Shown: positions 47,072 to 59,799, counted from the stretch's first letter. The stretch is DNA of 64,000 nucleotides from Umbelopsis ramanniana AG (GCF_025399195.1 NW_026252097.1:303077-367076), one strand, 5' to 3'. Notes: generated from the sequence alone by a model not told the origin. Made by a program: numbers and translations.

Positions 47072-48490
47072 ATGCAACTGAAGGCTCGAGTACAATTCGA
47101 CCAGCCGTACACACACGAACTGGTCAAGAGCTCTTTGAAGGATCGCTCAAAATTCGACTGGATTATCGAAGAAGACATCACCGATGACTCCATCGCCGAA
47201 GGAGACCAAGTTCATTTGCAATGGCTGGAATATGAGCTGATCAACTGGGATAAGCTTGCCAGCCAGGAGACCGAGACACTTGCAAACTCGTACTGCATTC
47301 GAAAAGGATTAATTAGAAAGTCACAGATGGCCTACAACCTGACGAAATACATGTCCAAGCACCCAGACAGCATATTGAAAACAGCCATTCCTGAAACTTG
47401 GTTGTTCGAGCTGGATCATATTGACTATCTAGACGAAGCCATGAACGAAGTTTTTGAAGTCGAGCAAGATCTCGCTGATAATGAGGACCTGGAAACGAAT
47501 AGAAAGGCGTTCATCATTAAGCCTAGTATGGCAAACAAAGCTGCTGGAATTCATATTTTCGATACCATGGAAGGACTTAAATCTTTGTTCGAACGTACTC
47601 GATTGGATGACAGTGATGAAGAAGAGGAAGAAGAAGAGAATGACGAAGAGGATGCTGAAGATGACAATCGTGAAAACGAAGATGGTGATAATGAGGGTGC
47701 CGAAGAGGAAGAGGAAGAGGAAGAAGTGGACTATGACGATGAAGATGAAGATGAAGAAGATCTCAGTCAAATTCGCGAATGGGTCATCCAACGTTACGTA
47801 CAACACCCGTTGTTGCTCTGCGGAAATCGCAAGTTCCATGTTCGCGCATACGTTTTGGCTGTATCCAACATTCAAGTATACCTTTATAGCGATATGCTAG
47901 CCCTTTTTGCACTTAAGCCGTTCGACGAATCCGACTTATCTGATCAATTGTCCCACATCACAAACACCTGCATCCAAACTGGCGAAGACACATTTGTTGA
48001 AAACGACTCTGTTAAATTGTTCTGGGACCTTAAGAATGAAGAGGGTGTTACTCAGGAAAATCTCGACTCCATGTTTAAGCAAATGCAAGAAACGCTTCGT
48101 GATCTCTTTGACGCATGTTCTAGTGAGATGACAACCTTCCAAGCCATTCCTAACGCCTTTGAACTATATGGCGTCGACTTTTTGATTGATAGAGATATGC
48201 AAGTCTATTTCTTGGAGGCAAATGCGGTATGTATTTCCTTTCTTTGATTGATTGATATGTAATTGAGTTTGATCCTAACTCACTGCGTGTCCTCAAAGTT
48301 CCCCGATTTCAAGCAGACAGGCAATGAATTGCAGCATATCATCAGTGACCTCTTTGCAGAAACGATTCAACTGGCGGTCGATCCGTTCTTCGAAAGCAGC
48401 GGTGCCGACACATCCTCATCGGTACGCAAAGAACAAACACCTTCCAAATTTGTCAAAGTATTTGAGCGACAGTTACTCGGCCCTCGTTAG
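47072..48490 (+). CDS. Tubulin-tyrosine ligase family protein (TTL domain)
   Basis: Two exons (47072-48226, 48299-48490), 448 residues. ATP-grasp ligase of the TTL family, which adds amino acids (Tyr, Glu or Gly) to tubulin or other protein tails. Visible ATP-grasp parts are FIIKPSMANKAAGIHIF (nucleotide loop), WVIQRYVQHPLLL, GNRKFHVRAYVLAVS, ITNTCIQ, and YGVDFLIDRDMQVYFLEANAFPDF (metal/ATP binding Glu and Asn). A very acidic insert of about 60 residues, mostly Glu/Asp, splits the domain between the nucleotide loop and the IQRYV strand. It resembles the TTL part of yeast Pby1 in length and order, without Pby1's extra N-terminal domain. Start is the ATG at 47072; the region just upstream is an A-run. 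Confidence 0.9.
47610..47760. repeat. GAA/GAT-rich acidic-coding tract
   Basis: GA-rich imperfect triplet repeat inside the TTL gene coding for runs of Glu and Asp. Low-complexity and likely length-variable. Confidence 0.7.
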
Positions 48491-48586
48491 CCTATCTTAA
48501 TGTATCTCAACGTTTATATTACATTGATACTATTTAGACAATAGCATAATAGATTCCTAATAGTACAATATTGTTTTCGCATTCAT

Positions 48587-50032
48587 CTACATACCCCCTG
48601 CGCTTCCAGAGTATACCTTGGTGAGTCGCTCAGTGCCACCTCTAATTTTGGTCCAGGTAACTGGGCACCTTCCATGATCCTCAACATATCGGTAGGCGCA
48701 CGTGTAGCAGAACACATAGCCAGATGGCAATGCTGTGGGATTATTGATTGGACGGGTCAGACAAAGGGGACACGTGTTTGGCGTCGATGGTACTTTGGTT
48801 CCTCGTGGGTCAGGCTACAAAGGAAAAGAAAAATAAGCATTTGCGTTGAACTGAGGACTAAGGATGAAAGGTACATTACCTTGACCTTCTCAGGGGGTGG
48901 AATAATATTGGCTTCCTCGTCTCCATAGGCTCCGGTTCTTCCTCCGCCTCGAGCGAATTCCGAAGCATACCACCATTCCAAAAACTTGAAGAAGAAAATG
49001 GACATCGGAAGCAAAACCTTCAACAGCTCAATCATCTTACCCAGCACAGTGCCGAGGAAGTGGGTAGATCGACCGATGACAGAGGTAGGCTGGACAGAAG
49101 GTACTCCCATCATGGATTTTTCATAATGAGCTCGCTGTGGAAGAGGAATGGTTTGTGAGTCAAGAGAAATTACCTTGGTATCAGGTGAGGACATATACTC
49201 ACGTAGTCATCCATACTCATTCTCTTGACTTCTATGTCAAGAATGCGAAGCCAAGGAGTATAATATTTTGTTTTGCCAAATAGATAGCCGATATTATAGC
49301 ATAAATTAGATCCATAGTACAACATGTTAACAACAGGATATACTTTTCGGAAGATTCGCTTCAGGTGAACAACAGCTTTAGTTCTGACAGACGCAGAGGG
49401 GTCGTTTAATATCTCCAACTCCCGTTCCTCTTGCTCGTTCTCCCCCAGTAATGAAGCTGACGCTCCACCTGACACCTGTGAATAGAGCAAATCCAGCTTG
49501 CTTTTTATATATGGAAGGCCAACCAGGAACAATAGCGATCGATTGATGTCCTTAGTAGATAGCTTTTGGCTGGATTGATCGCTTCCTGGAGCAATGAATT
49601 GGCCATTTGTAGCAGCCTGGGTAGCGACTCTCTTAAGGCCATAGAAATTTTCGGCAAATGAAGCACCTAGTAAAAGGTTACATAAGTCACAATGGCGCTT
49701 GTAATTAAAACCCCACCCAAAATGAATCACATACCCCACTCCTTCAAATAATGTCGTTCGATTAATAGCATGAGGCCAGCGTAGAATTCTTCGTGCTTAT
49801 TGACAATGCGAATCAAAAATCTCGGATATCGTTGAGCATAGACCTGCAACGGAAGGAAATTAGTAAGAAACGTCCTATGCAGTGCAGTCGAAAGCCCTGT
49901 CAAATAACTTACAGCAAGTACATATTGCACTGCAGGTTGTAGCATCTCTCTGAGCTTCTCTTGAGCAATCAGTTCAAACAAGGAGGGCCGGTAGGCGTCC
50001 TCTTGCGAACCCAATGCGCTCATGAACTCCAT
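48587..50032 (-). CDS. PEX12: Peroxisome biogenesis RING protein PEX12
   Basis: Five exons (49913-50032, 49735-49843, 49203-49666, 48880-49134, 48587-48814), 391 residues. Integral peroxisomal membrane protein of the Pex2-Pex10-Pex12 ubiquitin ligase that recycles the import receptor Pex5. Visible: RPSLFELIAQEKLREMLQPA, the Pex2/Pex12 family signature SFAENFYGLKR, several membrane helices (for example LLYYGSNLCYNIGYLF and LLPMSIFFFKFLEWW), and a C-terminal degenerate RING with CPLC, GYVFCYTCAYRYV, GRCPVT. As in known Pex12, only enough ligands for one zinc remain. Start chosen at 50032 (MEFMSALGS) to match family N-termini; an in-frame ATG at 50131 would add 33 residues of leader-like sequence. 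Confidence 0.94.
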
Positions 50033-50348
50033 TTTGAGCTGAATGTACGAGTAAACGGTAGAGTCTGTGAAATGAGAGTGGGATTTGAGCTTTGTCATGT
50101 GAAGTCCAAATCCAAAATTGAAAAGACTCATAAAATCCAATCGACGTCACATAGGCATTTTCAGCTCAGGCTCAAACGGGAAGCCAAACAAGGCTCAAAA
50201 AACTGGCACCCAACGCACGAAGCCGTTCCCAGAAACCCTTTCCAACTCCCAATTACATCTAATCGGTTGATAGCCATTACATCTCTTAGACGTTCCTACC
50301 ACTTGCTTTTAAAAAACTTAACTTGCATTAAGCTCAGATCCGTAAAAA
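50033..50348. promoter_or_regulatory. Divergent promoter of PEX12 and the PP2C gene
   Basis: About 316 bases between opposing start codons. No TATA box. No other gene seen. Confidence 0.4.
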
Positions 50349-53210
50349 ATGTCGTCTGAAGTCGACACTGAGCTCGTGCAGCTCGAATTATCGCCTCAAT
50401 TAAGAGCAAACTCATCGTTCATGAAGATCATGGCAACTTTGTTTTACTATGGAAACTCTGCAATGAATGCTGCTCAACTTGTTGTTGCAGTACGTGCCCT
50501 GAATCTTTTGCCACTTAGGTAAGACTTGTTTCAATTTTGAATCCAAGGTATAGCCCATGTGCAGGGCTAGGCCATTGAGCCCTACCAGTGCCCATGCTTT
50601 TCTCAGTCTTTGTTTCATCACGAGCGGTCAAGCATCCCAGGGCCTAGATCAATAGTTTTGCCATGCGGCTATTTTCTCACGCGATTCTCCCTGCATGCGT
50701 CATTTTACCATCAAATTAACTGACCTTTTTTTGTACCATTAACAGAGGCGAAACACCGAGAAGTACAATTCAAGGAATTATCTCTACGTCCAGAAAGACA
50801 GCAAGAGACCTGCATCAGCCCGACCCATTTCAAATTGATAGAGATAACAGTGCGCGAGGGGCTGTATACTCCATAGCACCAGAAGTCTTGAATGGTGCTG
50901 AACCTCTACAAGGACATGATGTTCCTGACGAGCCTATCGTCCTCAAACCTGTACGTCGCGAAACTACTGGCTCTTCTGGAGGTGGTGGTGGTAGTGGAAG
51001 CTCCATGATTAATAAGCGAGCAAGGAAGGCTCCAAAACCATATGAACCTTCATCCTTCCGCCCAAGTTCAAAGTCCAGTAAGCTGCGGCGCCCTGGATCA
51101 AAATCGAGCAATGGCTCATCTAAATCACGTACACGCAAGGTCCAATATCGGGATGATTCAGATTCTGATCTGTTTTCGGATGACGACGATGTAGATACTG
51201 ATGATAGGTACGTCTGACTTACCTTTCTTTTGATTCTTTTTTCTCTTTTTAAAAAAAAAAAAAAGAAAGGAAGACATTAACAGCCAGCATCTATCTAGCG
51301 CTTCGGGTACAGGTTCACCTAATGGCTCTCGATCCAATTCGCGTGACCGCCTACCTATAGATGATGACACAATCAAAATATATTCATTGCTGTATGCACC
51401 GCCGACAGATGACCTCAACTATATACAAACAGCCAATGTTGAACGATATCCAGCAGCTTCTCATTTTGCTGTGTCACAACAGACTGGCTATTCATACCCG
51501 CGATTCCGATCACACGACAAAATCAAGATACCAAAAGACTGCTGCGAAGATAGGTTTGCTGTTCGCGACATCAAATTGCTAGACGAAAAGACACAAGAGC
51601 TCTCGATAGCTGGTAGAGTCTTCGTTCTTGCAGATGGTCATGGTGGTCCAGGTTGCTCAGAATACTTTATCCGACACGTCCCAGTTGCCGTTCAAACCAT
51701 ATGCGCAAAATATACAGCGGAACAAGTGAGCGAGCTCGAAATCCAAACTAAACTGGAAGTCGAGTTCAAAGATATGGTTGCTGAATTGGATGAAGAGTAT
51801 CTTTCCATCAAGCGCGAGGAATTTCAAAAACAAGCAGAATTAATGGAAGTAGATAAGGCAAAGAAATTGGAACCAGCGACGGCTGGTGACTCTGATGCCA
51901 TGGAGACAGACGAGGCATCCGACAACCCCGGCACAAAAGTGAATAATGACGGATGTACACTCATCATTAACTTGCTGGTGGGCGAATGGCTTGTTAATAT
52001 CAACGTTGGCGACTCGAGAACCATTCTGATGTCAGCTCCAGAGTATACGAAAACCAACGTGAACGGCTATGATTATAGCAATTCACCAGTGATTGATCAA
52101 AACTACAAGATGGATGTCGTGTTCGCATCGCAAGACCATAAACCCTATTTAGAGCATTTGGCGCGCGAAATCATGGACAAGGGCGGTGAATTTGTTGATT
52201 CGGTTCAAAATCGGGTAATTCGAGTAGATCTTGATAAGACCAAGGATGATGGAAATCGACATGCAAAGCGACTGGCCTTAAAACATGCTCGTATTCGACC
52301 TCGCGATTACCAACCTCCTGCCGGCCACGAGTACTGGAAAGCCAACTCTTCTTCTCCTAATTCCCCATTCACCATTAATGGCAATGGGCAACAAGTCAAA
52401 GTTCGTATACGTGACGATAAAATCCCATCTCTCAATGTAGCCCGGTCGTGCGGTGACTTGGACTTCAAAATGGACCCCAAACGCAAGATCATCTCATGCG
52501 AACCTGATATCACTTTTGTTCGGGTTCTGGACCACAGTCATCGACAACAAGTAGCTCATGAAGGAAATGCCATCGTCGACAGCAAAACTAAACCAAGACG
52601 CTATTTCTTATTCATGAGCAGTGATGGATGTTTCGATCATATGCATGAAGAAATTCCAGAGAAACAGAACCGAATCGTTGCCAAAGGACTCGGACATTTC
52701 ATTGAAGAAGGAGAAAAGTTTGGAGAAGCTTACTGGAGTCGAGAAGAAGATGAGATACTGGATGCTTTGGAAAAGCAAGCAAGTGACGCCGCCGCGACAG
52801 CCACTCAACCGCCTAGTAGTGCTACCGACATTTCTACGGTGAAACCCGCTGCAGACACCACCAATTCCCACGAAAACACCATTGACAATACGACAACAGC
52901 CATGGAAACCACCGCCACAGAGGACGGAGCTACTGCAGATGTGTCAGCGACTATTGATCATACTGCAGGTACACCCATGCAAACCGATACACCGCCTGTT
53001 ATGGATGGAGTAGACCCACCAAGGGCTGCACCTCGACCCTTGCTGGTGGTGCCTGAGTTGCCTAGAGAAGAAATCAAACGACGTCGTATTAAGGAGCGCA
53101 TCTTAGCGAATACCGTGCGATATTTCACCAACCGTGAAGGAGATCTCGCTGTTTTTTCATCCACACTTCAGGATTATGATGATTGCACTATTGTCCTTGT
53201 GGAGATATAA
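50349..53210 (+). CDS. PP2C-family phosphatase with N-terminal winged-helix-like segment
   Basis: Three exons (50349-50518, 50746-51207, 51266-53210), 858 residues. The first about 100 residues resemble a winged-helix/HARE-HTH type unit: MKIMATLFYYGNSAMNAAQL, LPLRGETPRSTIQGIIS and GAVYSIAPE (helix, TP-start helix, wing). A basic, Ser-rich, disordered stretch with an acidic end follows. The PP2C domain, about 245-610, has CCEDRFAV, FVLADGHGGPG, WLVNINVGDSR, ASQDHKP, SLNVARSCGDLDFK, FMSSDGCFDHM and DDCTIVLV. All metal-binding Asp positions I know are present, so activity is likely. Inserts are rich in Lys/Glu and Thr/Ala. The third exon acceptor (51265) follows an A-run; an alternative AG at 51280-51281 keeps frame. 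The nuclear DNA-linked role is an inference from the fusion. Confidence 0.88.
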
Positions 53211-53610
53211 AACAACAAAAAGAACCACCTCCGCTCAAAACAAAACTCTTCTGTCATTTCTTTACTTTAGCCTGTAAATGTAGTCCTCAGATGCTTCGCC
53301 CTTGATATCGATGGTCTGTACATAATTGCAACCTCTTTTTCCCTCCTCACGACCCATGTTTCCTCTCTTCTCTCTCTCTTTCTGTCTCTTCTTCCGTGCC
53401 CCATACGTTTTGTTCTGCTCGATAATAAAACAGATCCTATTCATCGAAGAAGGTTTATGTCAGCTCCGTTTTTCCCCAAATGAGTTTCTAATCTACCCGC
53501 TCTAAAAGAATAACCGGGAAGCACACAGCCTATTTTACGTGCCGAATAAAAGAAGGACCCACCCCCACGTAACTTACTCTACACTTACCCCACATCTCTG
53601 CCATTTAGAC
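53211..53610. other. Intergenic: PP2C 3' end and SDR promoter
   Basis: Tandem plus-strand spacing of 400 bases. CT-rich at 53355-53400. No gene seen. Confidence 0.5.
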
Positions 53611-54506
53611 ATGTCCATTCAACTCAAAGGAAAAGCTGCATTGTAAGTTGGTTCCATTCACACGCACGCGGGCAGAGGACATGCCTCTTACTCATTCTCG
53701 GTTATTTCCAGCGTCACTGGTGGCGGTACTGGTCTTGGTGCTGCTGTATGCGAACTTTATGCCCAAGAAGGCATGAACCTCGCTATTGGCTACAGCCGCT
53801 CTTCCACTGACGCAGAGGCTCTTGCCAAGAGACTCTCTGAGACCTACGGCATCAAGGCTTACACTGTCCAGGCCGACCTCTCCAAGACTGGCGTGGCCGA
53901 GAAGTCCGTGGATGAAGCCTACGAGCTTCTTGGTGGATTGGACGTCTTGGTCAACAATGCAGGCATGACCAAGTTCTGCGCCTTTGACGACCTTGATGGT
54001 CTCCAAGAAGAAGACTGGGATAATATCCTCACTGTCAATACTCGTTCTGTGTTCTTCACCTCCCGTTCTGCACTCAAGTACTTTGTCAAGAACAAGGATG
54101 GTGGCTGCATCATCAATACCACTTCCGGTAAGTTGCCGAAATTGACCACGACGTTGCCAAATAGTTGACTGACTTTATTGTAGTGGCTGCCTCCAGGGTC
54201 GTCGGTTCCTCCATCGCATATTGCACAAGCAAAGCCGGCATGTCCCATGTCACCAGGTGCTTGGCCCGAGCCATGGGTAAGGACAATGTCCGTGTCAACG
54301 GTATTGCTCCCGGATTTTTGGAAACCCGCTGGCAACAGGGTAGAGAGAAGGACGCACGCGCTGCTGCTGCCGTTTCCGCTCTGCAAAGAACCACCTCCAT
54401 TGAAGAATGCGCTGAACCCTATGTCATGCTTGCTAAGAACGCAAGCATTACCGGCGAGATCATTACCGTTGATGCTGGTCTGAGCGTCGGAACCACTGTT
54501 ATGTAA
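53611..54506 (+). CDS. Short-chain dehydrogenase/reductase (SDR)
   Basis: Three exons (53611-53642, 53712-54127, 54184-54506), 256 residues. Classical SDR with Rossmann fold: TGGGTGLGAA (NAD(P)-binding glycine motif), VLVNNAGM, catalytic Ser region (IINTTSVAASRVV) and YCTSK (catalytic Tyr/Lys), then VRVNGIAPGFLETRW and a C-terminal ITVDAGLSVG. It most resembles 3-oxoacyl-ACP-reductase-like or sugar-alcohol dehydrogenase SDRs. The substrate cannot be read. No targeting signal and no C-terminal peroxisomal tripeptide. No functional link with PP2C is evident. Confidence 0.93.
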
Positions 54507-54767
54507 TGTCGAATACCGTCATGCTGGCCATCTTTCTGCACAGGACATAACGATTTCGAAATAAAAATATAAAGGCAAAAAATCCCCATTGACCTGGTGA
54601 AAAGAACAATGGAGTTTGAAATTATAAATTGAGCAGAAAATTAGGGATCGACAGCCCAATTTATTGAGTGTAGCCATCAAGGCTTTTAAAAAAGAATAAT
54701 TCAATAGAAACGTCTTGAAAAATATGACACTGATTACGGTATAATGTACAAACACGACAAAGCTCCT

Positions 54768-54947
54768 TTAGCACATTTGAGCGCAAGACATGCTACGTGG
54801 TCGCTTGATGCAAAGACACACAGCGGCTATGAAGATGGCGACAACGACGATGACAGCAGCCACTGCTCCAGTGGTAGAAGTAGTGAGGCCACGCTTCACG
54901 ATTAGATGGGATATTTGACTTTCATATGCATTGGTATAGGTATCCAT
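54768..54947 (-). CDS. Putative 59-residue single-pass membrane protein
   Basis: ATG at 54947, stop at 54768. An N-terminal polar part (MDTYTNAYESQ, LIVKRGL), one hydrophobic helix of about 20 residues rich in Ala/Val (about 28-46: VAAVIVVVAIFIAAVCL), and a short basic Cys-containing tail (KRPRSMSCAQMC). The leader in front (CATTTCATTCCTACCC) looks like a fungal 5' region. No family recognised. It could be a short expressed membrane peptide or a chance frame; the single clean helix with positive residues on both sides argues for a real protein. Confidence 0.5.
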   Translation of the reverse strand: MDTYTNAYESQISHLIVKRGLTTSTTGAVAAVIVVVAIFIAAVCLCIKRPRSMSCAQMC

Positions 54948-55147
54948 GATGGGTAGGAATGAAATGTGTGTAGTTTAGGATATGATGGTGTTGTGAGGGG
55001 TATGCGGAAAGGAAGGGAATAGACTCGAACAAAATCGAGATGGTGCGCAAGATGAGAGAACAAGAAAAAGATGAATGGAATCTCGAGATGCCGCAACGGA
55101 AAATTGGTTGGCTCTCCCCACTAGCTTACAAGGCGTTAGACTCCATA

Positions 55148-58100
55148 TTAGAACTCCCACCACTTCTTCTGAGCCTGTCGTTCATTGTAATCCTTAATGG
55201 CCTTTAAAAAGTCTCCAGAAGCTTGGTTGACTTCTTTAAACTTTTGATCCAGCTCATTCAAGCGTTCTCCTCTCTCATTGACCTTGTTGTTAAGTTCCTG
55301 GAAAACGTTTCCTTGCCCTTGCCCTGGTGTCTGCTGTCGTTTTTGGGTGCTTGGCGCCTTGGGCAGGGGCCGATCTTTTCCACCAACTAAAAAAAATTTT
55401 GTGTTAGTAACCAGGGCAATTTATGTGGATCAGCGAATCATTGAACAGCATAATTTACCCAGTAAGTCTAATTCTTGCAAGCTCAAGCTTTCTCTCTGAA
55501 GACCAGCCGTAACACTCGCAAACCATGATTTGTTACCGGTGGCCGTGTGAGAGCTTGGTCGCACTGGTAAATTGCGACTTGGGTCATGCAACTTAATGGA
55601 TTCTTCGTATCGCCTGTGGAAAAAAATTCGGTCATTATACGGTCCAAGTGTCACAACTACTCCTTCCACACAACATGTTGTATTTATAGAATAACTAACT
55701 CACATGTTTGGCTGAACTAGGAAGGCAATTTGCGCTACCTCCATGGGATCACTTGATACCATGAGCCGACCATCTTGAAGAATCTGTGATCGCACCTTTT
55801 CATATCGTGTCTCTACTGTCCCAATAAGTTCCAATTGAGGTAATGAAAATACGTCCAAGTTTCCATTCGAAAGGAGACACGCCAGTGCAATGCCACCTAC
55901 CATTTTTTTTCACATCAGATAGTGCAAAAGTAATATATACTTTGGTTATATGATAACTTACCGTCACAACGAACAAGATTTGAACTGCGAATACTGGTAT
56001 TGGTGTCTTCTTCAGTGACCTCGGCAGTACTGAAGCTGAACAATTTAAGTGGGGATACGTTCAGGTGAACCCGTATACCCATTTCGGTAACAATGATGCA
56101 AAAGTGCGGATTCTTTTGTACCCTCATTCGTGATGCTTTGGGACTGTCGGAAGTATCGCGAGTCGTCTTACTGCGGCGAGGTGAAGGAGAAGCTTTACTG
56201 GATTTGCTTTGCTTTCTGGTCAAAGAACGTTTCAAAAATCCAGATGCACCATCCGCTGTCGCCTCCTCCTCTTGCTCAGCGACAGGCTGTTCCAGAGGTT
56301 GTGCAGGCAGACTAGGCACGGGCTCTGCGCTAAGAATAGTTTCTTTATCTGCTTGAGTGTCAACATTGACATCTGATGTGTGCTCCTGTCCTTGAAGATC
56401 GATGACATAGACATCCTGAATTCGGGACCCAAGAGGGCCGAAAACTTGATCTGATCCCAACACCGTCCATGAAGAATTATCGTCGCCCAAGCTGATTTGC
56501 CACAGGCTGCCATCCGACTTGCCAACCAGTAACTGCAAAACGCTTATCTTGTCTGTATGACAATGGTCAGATAACATTCCAAATAGAGAAATTACATCTG
56601 TAATGGCTATATTTACGTACCTGAATTGGGAGGATAAGAATGAACAAACTTGACCATCGTGATGGCTATGTCAGCGGCTGCTTCATCAGTTTGAGTGTCT
56701 TCGACATTTCCATCATCTACTGGTCCAGATCCGATAGCCGAGTCGAATACAATCCTGCGTGCATGAGTATCCACAATGTAGATATGCCCGCTCTTTGCTG
56801 CAACCGCCAATCTGGTTTACCAAGTTCAGACATTTTTTTTATCGTCAGTGCATCACGTACGTAAGGCAATGAAACAAACGTGTACTTACAATCCTGTGCT
56901 TGACTGAGCTAATGCAACAATATCATACAATGAGGTATGAAGAGTGAAGTCTGGCACATACATTCCGGGTTGGTATTGTTTCTGTGGGTGAATCTCAATG
57001 CGAGGTGCGTTTTGTAAACAAAAATGTTCAAGTTGTTCGACAAGATGTTGTTCTATGTTGCCGATTGAAGTTGACTTTGGACTTTCCGTTACCGGTACGG
57101 CTGTCGGTGCTTGCGGTGAACCAGATGTTTCTGCCACAGGCTCATGTGATGGTGGATCGCTAACAAATGGATTTGTGGAATCGGCGCCAGATCCTGAAGT
57201 TGGTGAAGCATGTTCATCGGATGCCATGGGAAGATCTGTATCTTCCGTGGTCATAGACTCTACATAACTGTCAAGTGTTTCCAGGTTCTTCTGCGTCATC
57301 CGCAAATCATGAACTACATGGCTGTTATTTTCGCTTTCTGTCACAGGTTCCTTCTCCTCAGGTCGATTCAGCACAAAGCAAATCACAGCACCAGATGCAT
57401 AAGCGACTGTCAACAATCCTGTGTTTTCCGAAAAGTCGAACAGGGTTATTTCAGATGGTTGTGCGAGGAATTGTTGCGTACGTAGTGTATGCTGAGGTAG
57501 TGGTCGCAATGAAACAAAGGAAGAATCCCACATCCGTATGATACCACTCTCATGCGCTGTAATCATCAAATCGGCGGTCTCTAATCGATACACATGCCTT
57601 GGTCCGGCAATGCCACCAGTCAGTGGCAAATAAGGTTGGCGGGCAGAAGTGGGCGGTGGAGCCATCAGTGCCTCATACAGCTGACCGTCAACATTAGTAT
57701 ATTGACGAAATTGTCGGAGCCATGGTGAAGAAAATGAGAAGGCGGATGGCAACAAGAATTCAGCATAACCTTGTTGAAGGCTGAAAGCTAAGATTTCTCC
57801 TTTTGTCGTCAATACAGCAAGACCTAAAGGATCATGTGTGCCCAGAAAATATGGAGACGTCCAAGGCATGATGGTAAAATCACCCACTTCAGCTTGTACT
57901 GGAAGGATGGATTGTCGTGCTGGATCTCGGAAAGTCGAATCCTTGTTGAACATCAGCACATTAATTCCATGATTGTCCGAAGGATGTGTACCTCCGGCTA
58001 CGACAAGATAGGTTTCTGAAAAGTCAGCATTTGAGCACCATGCCAGACGATAAATGGGTTCGTTCAAAACGGTTCTGTCTTGATTTTTATGGTGTTCTTG

Positions 58101-59141
58101 AAAGACATAGCGGTAGGCGATAGGCTGATCTTCATGTTGAATATCCCACAAACACAACAGTCCATCGTCGTATCCGACTACAAATTGGGACTCGCCGTTA
58201 GGTTTCCAGCTCATGGCCGTAACTCTCGACCTGTGAGCCGCCGATGTGCCAAACTCGAACACACGAACAGCAACGTTGTCTCGAAGGTTCCAGAGAATGA
58301 CGGCCGTTTCGTAGGCAATAAGCAGTTGGTTGAGGTCGGTGGAGTGAAATTGAATGTCTGACACTAGCTCGACCTTTGGATGGCGCAGCTTTGGTGAGCC
58401 TTCCAGTCCTCGTTTCATTTGCTCTTCGGCTTGGAATTTCTGCCACTCTGTCATCAGATCAGGAATTCGATACGGTGACATTTTTCCAACACGCAAGTCG
58501 AAGACGTCAATGGTCCCATCTGCCAGTCCTAAGAAGAGCCAGTCCGCACCAGGCACTATTTCTATACTAGTCACATATCCACGAACAGCTAGAGTCGAGT
58601 AAATACGTTGAGTGTTGAGATCAAAGACCGTCAATATGTTGCGACTGTCGACGACGGCAAGTTTAGGTTGACCACATTGGAATGTCAAATACTTGATAGG
58701 AGCAGGCTTTTCAATTTGTAAAGTGCATGATATGCCTTTCCCGAAAATCTTTACACAGCCTTTCTTCGTACCTAGCCGAAGAGCATTTCCGACGCGATGA
58801 ACCATGATGAGCATGCATATGTGTTTCTCTCCATTCATGAAATGCTACTTACCAATAGCCAAAATACTTTGTACCGGATCAAACCCAATAGAGGTAGCAG
58901 GGCCGGGAGTACCGTAGGTTGCGACCTTCCATATTTTGAAAGTTATTTTACGTGGCACTACCTAGCAAAGAGGAACGTTATCAGTGGGCTTCAAACTTAC
59001 ATTTTCCAGAGCGAAGTGATTTGCGGTGATAGCTGTGGAAAGAGGGTCTTCCAGTCTCTTGTCTCTGGCCAGGGCAGCTCTTGCTGTACCTGTCTCTTTT
59101 GCCCAGGACTTAAAAGCACCTAGTCTTTCGAATAAAGCCAT
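55148..59141 (-). CDS. SRO7: Tomosyn/Sro7/Lgl-family WD40 protein with C-terminal R-SNARE-like helix
   Basis: Eight exons (59001-59141, 58853-58961, 56890-58771, 56621-56811, 55962-56552, 55704-55896, 55459-55613, 55148-55386), 1,166 residues. Two WD40 propellers: for example YGTPGPATSIGFDPVQSILAIGTKKG, WLFLGLADGTIDVFDLR, FVVGYDDGLLCLWD and ITAHESGIIRMWD. The Lgl-type long loops are Ser/Thr/Glu-rich (about 540-620 and 740-810). The C-terminal 60 residues form an R-SNARE-like helix (VFQELNNKVNERGERLNELDQKF). In yeast Sro7/Sro77 bind Sec9 and Sec4 to regulate exocytosis. The WD-plus-R-SNARE layout here is the tomosyn/STXBP5 type. It ends KKWWEF, so there is no membrane anchor. A small basic patch (KRSLTRKQSKSSK) lies in the second loop. 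Confidence 0.93.
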
Positions 59142-59799
59142 GAGGTATTGCGGGTAGGACAAAGGCGGAAAGTGGACCCAGGCTCATATAATCAGTGCAT
59201 TCTTTTTTGAGACACCGCTAAGCAATTCGTGGTTTTGGCCCTGGCTTGTAAGCAAGCAGGCCTGAGCTGAGCTGCTTTGGCTCCCCTGCTATGAGCTTGG
59301 TGGTACACGACTGCAACACACCACACCACGCCGCTCTCCTTTTTATCACCCATCGATCAATTACCGCAAACAGTCAATTACGTGAACAAACGGAGCTGTT
59401 ATGGTTTGTGGCCTAATACACACCCACTTGACCACATGACAACCCACGTACCGTAGATCTTGTCCTGCTTTTCAAATGTCTACTTCGGCTCAGATGTAGG
59501 TGATGAAAACAGGCGTGCTTTTATGAAAAATAGCCATCAAATCAAGCAAATCTCGGTAGTTACAGTGGATAGCTAAAGCGGCCAGTCAAATTTAAAGAAG
59601 TTACAGCCCTATTGGCCTCCAAAGCCTAGTCTTCCCATGGACTCAACCATGCCGTCATAACTTCATAGCATGTACAACAAGGAAAAGATTGTCCAAAATG
59701 GAAAGGTGATATTCAATTGCTTGCCTAACAATCACAAACACGTATAAAAAGGACGCAACGCCCTGTTACATTTTGAATATTATCATACTCTCTTCAAAC
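59142..59799. other. Divergent intergenic region of tomosyn and the surface protein gene
   Basis: 658 bases. A TATAAAAA box at 59743-59750 lies 50 bases before the plus-strand ATG. No gene seen. Confidence 0.5.
59743..59750 (+). promoter_or_regulatory. TATA box of the Ser/Ala-rich surface protein gene
   Basis: TATAAAAA 50 bases before the ATG at 59800, the best-placed TATA element in the window, suggesting strong expression. Confidence 0.6.
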
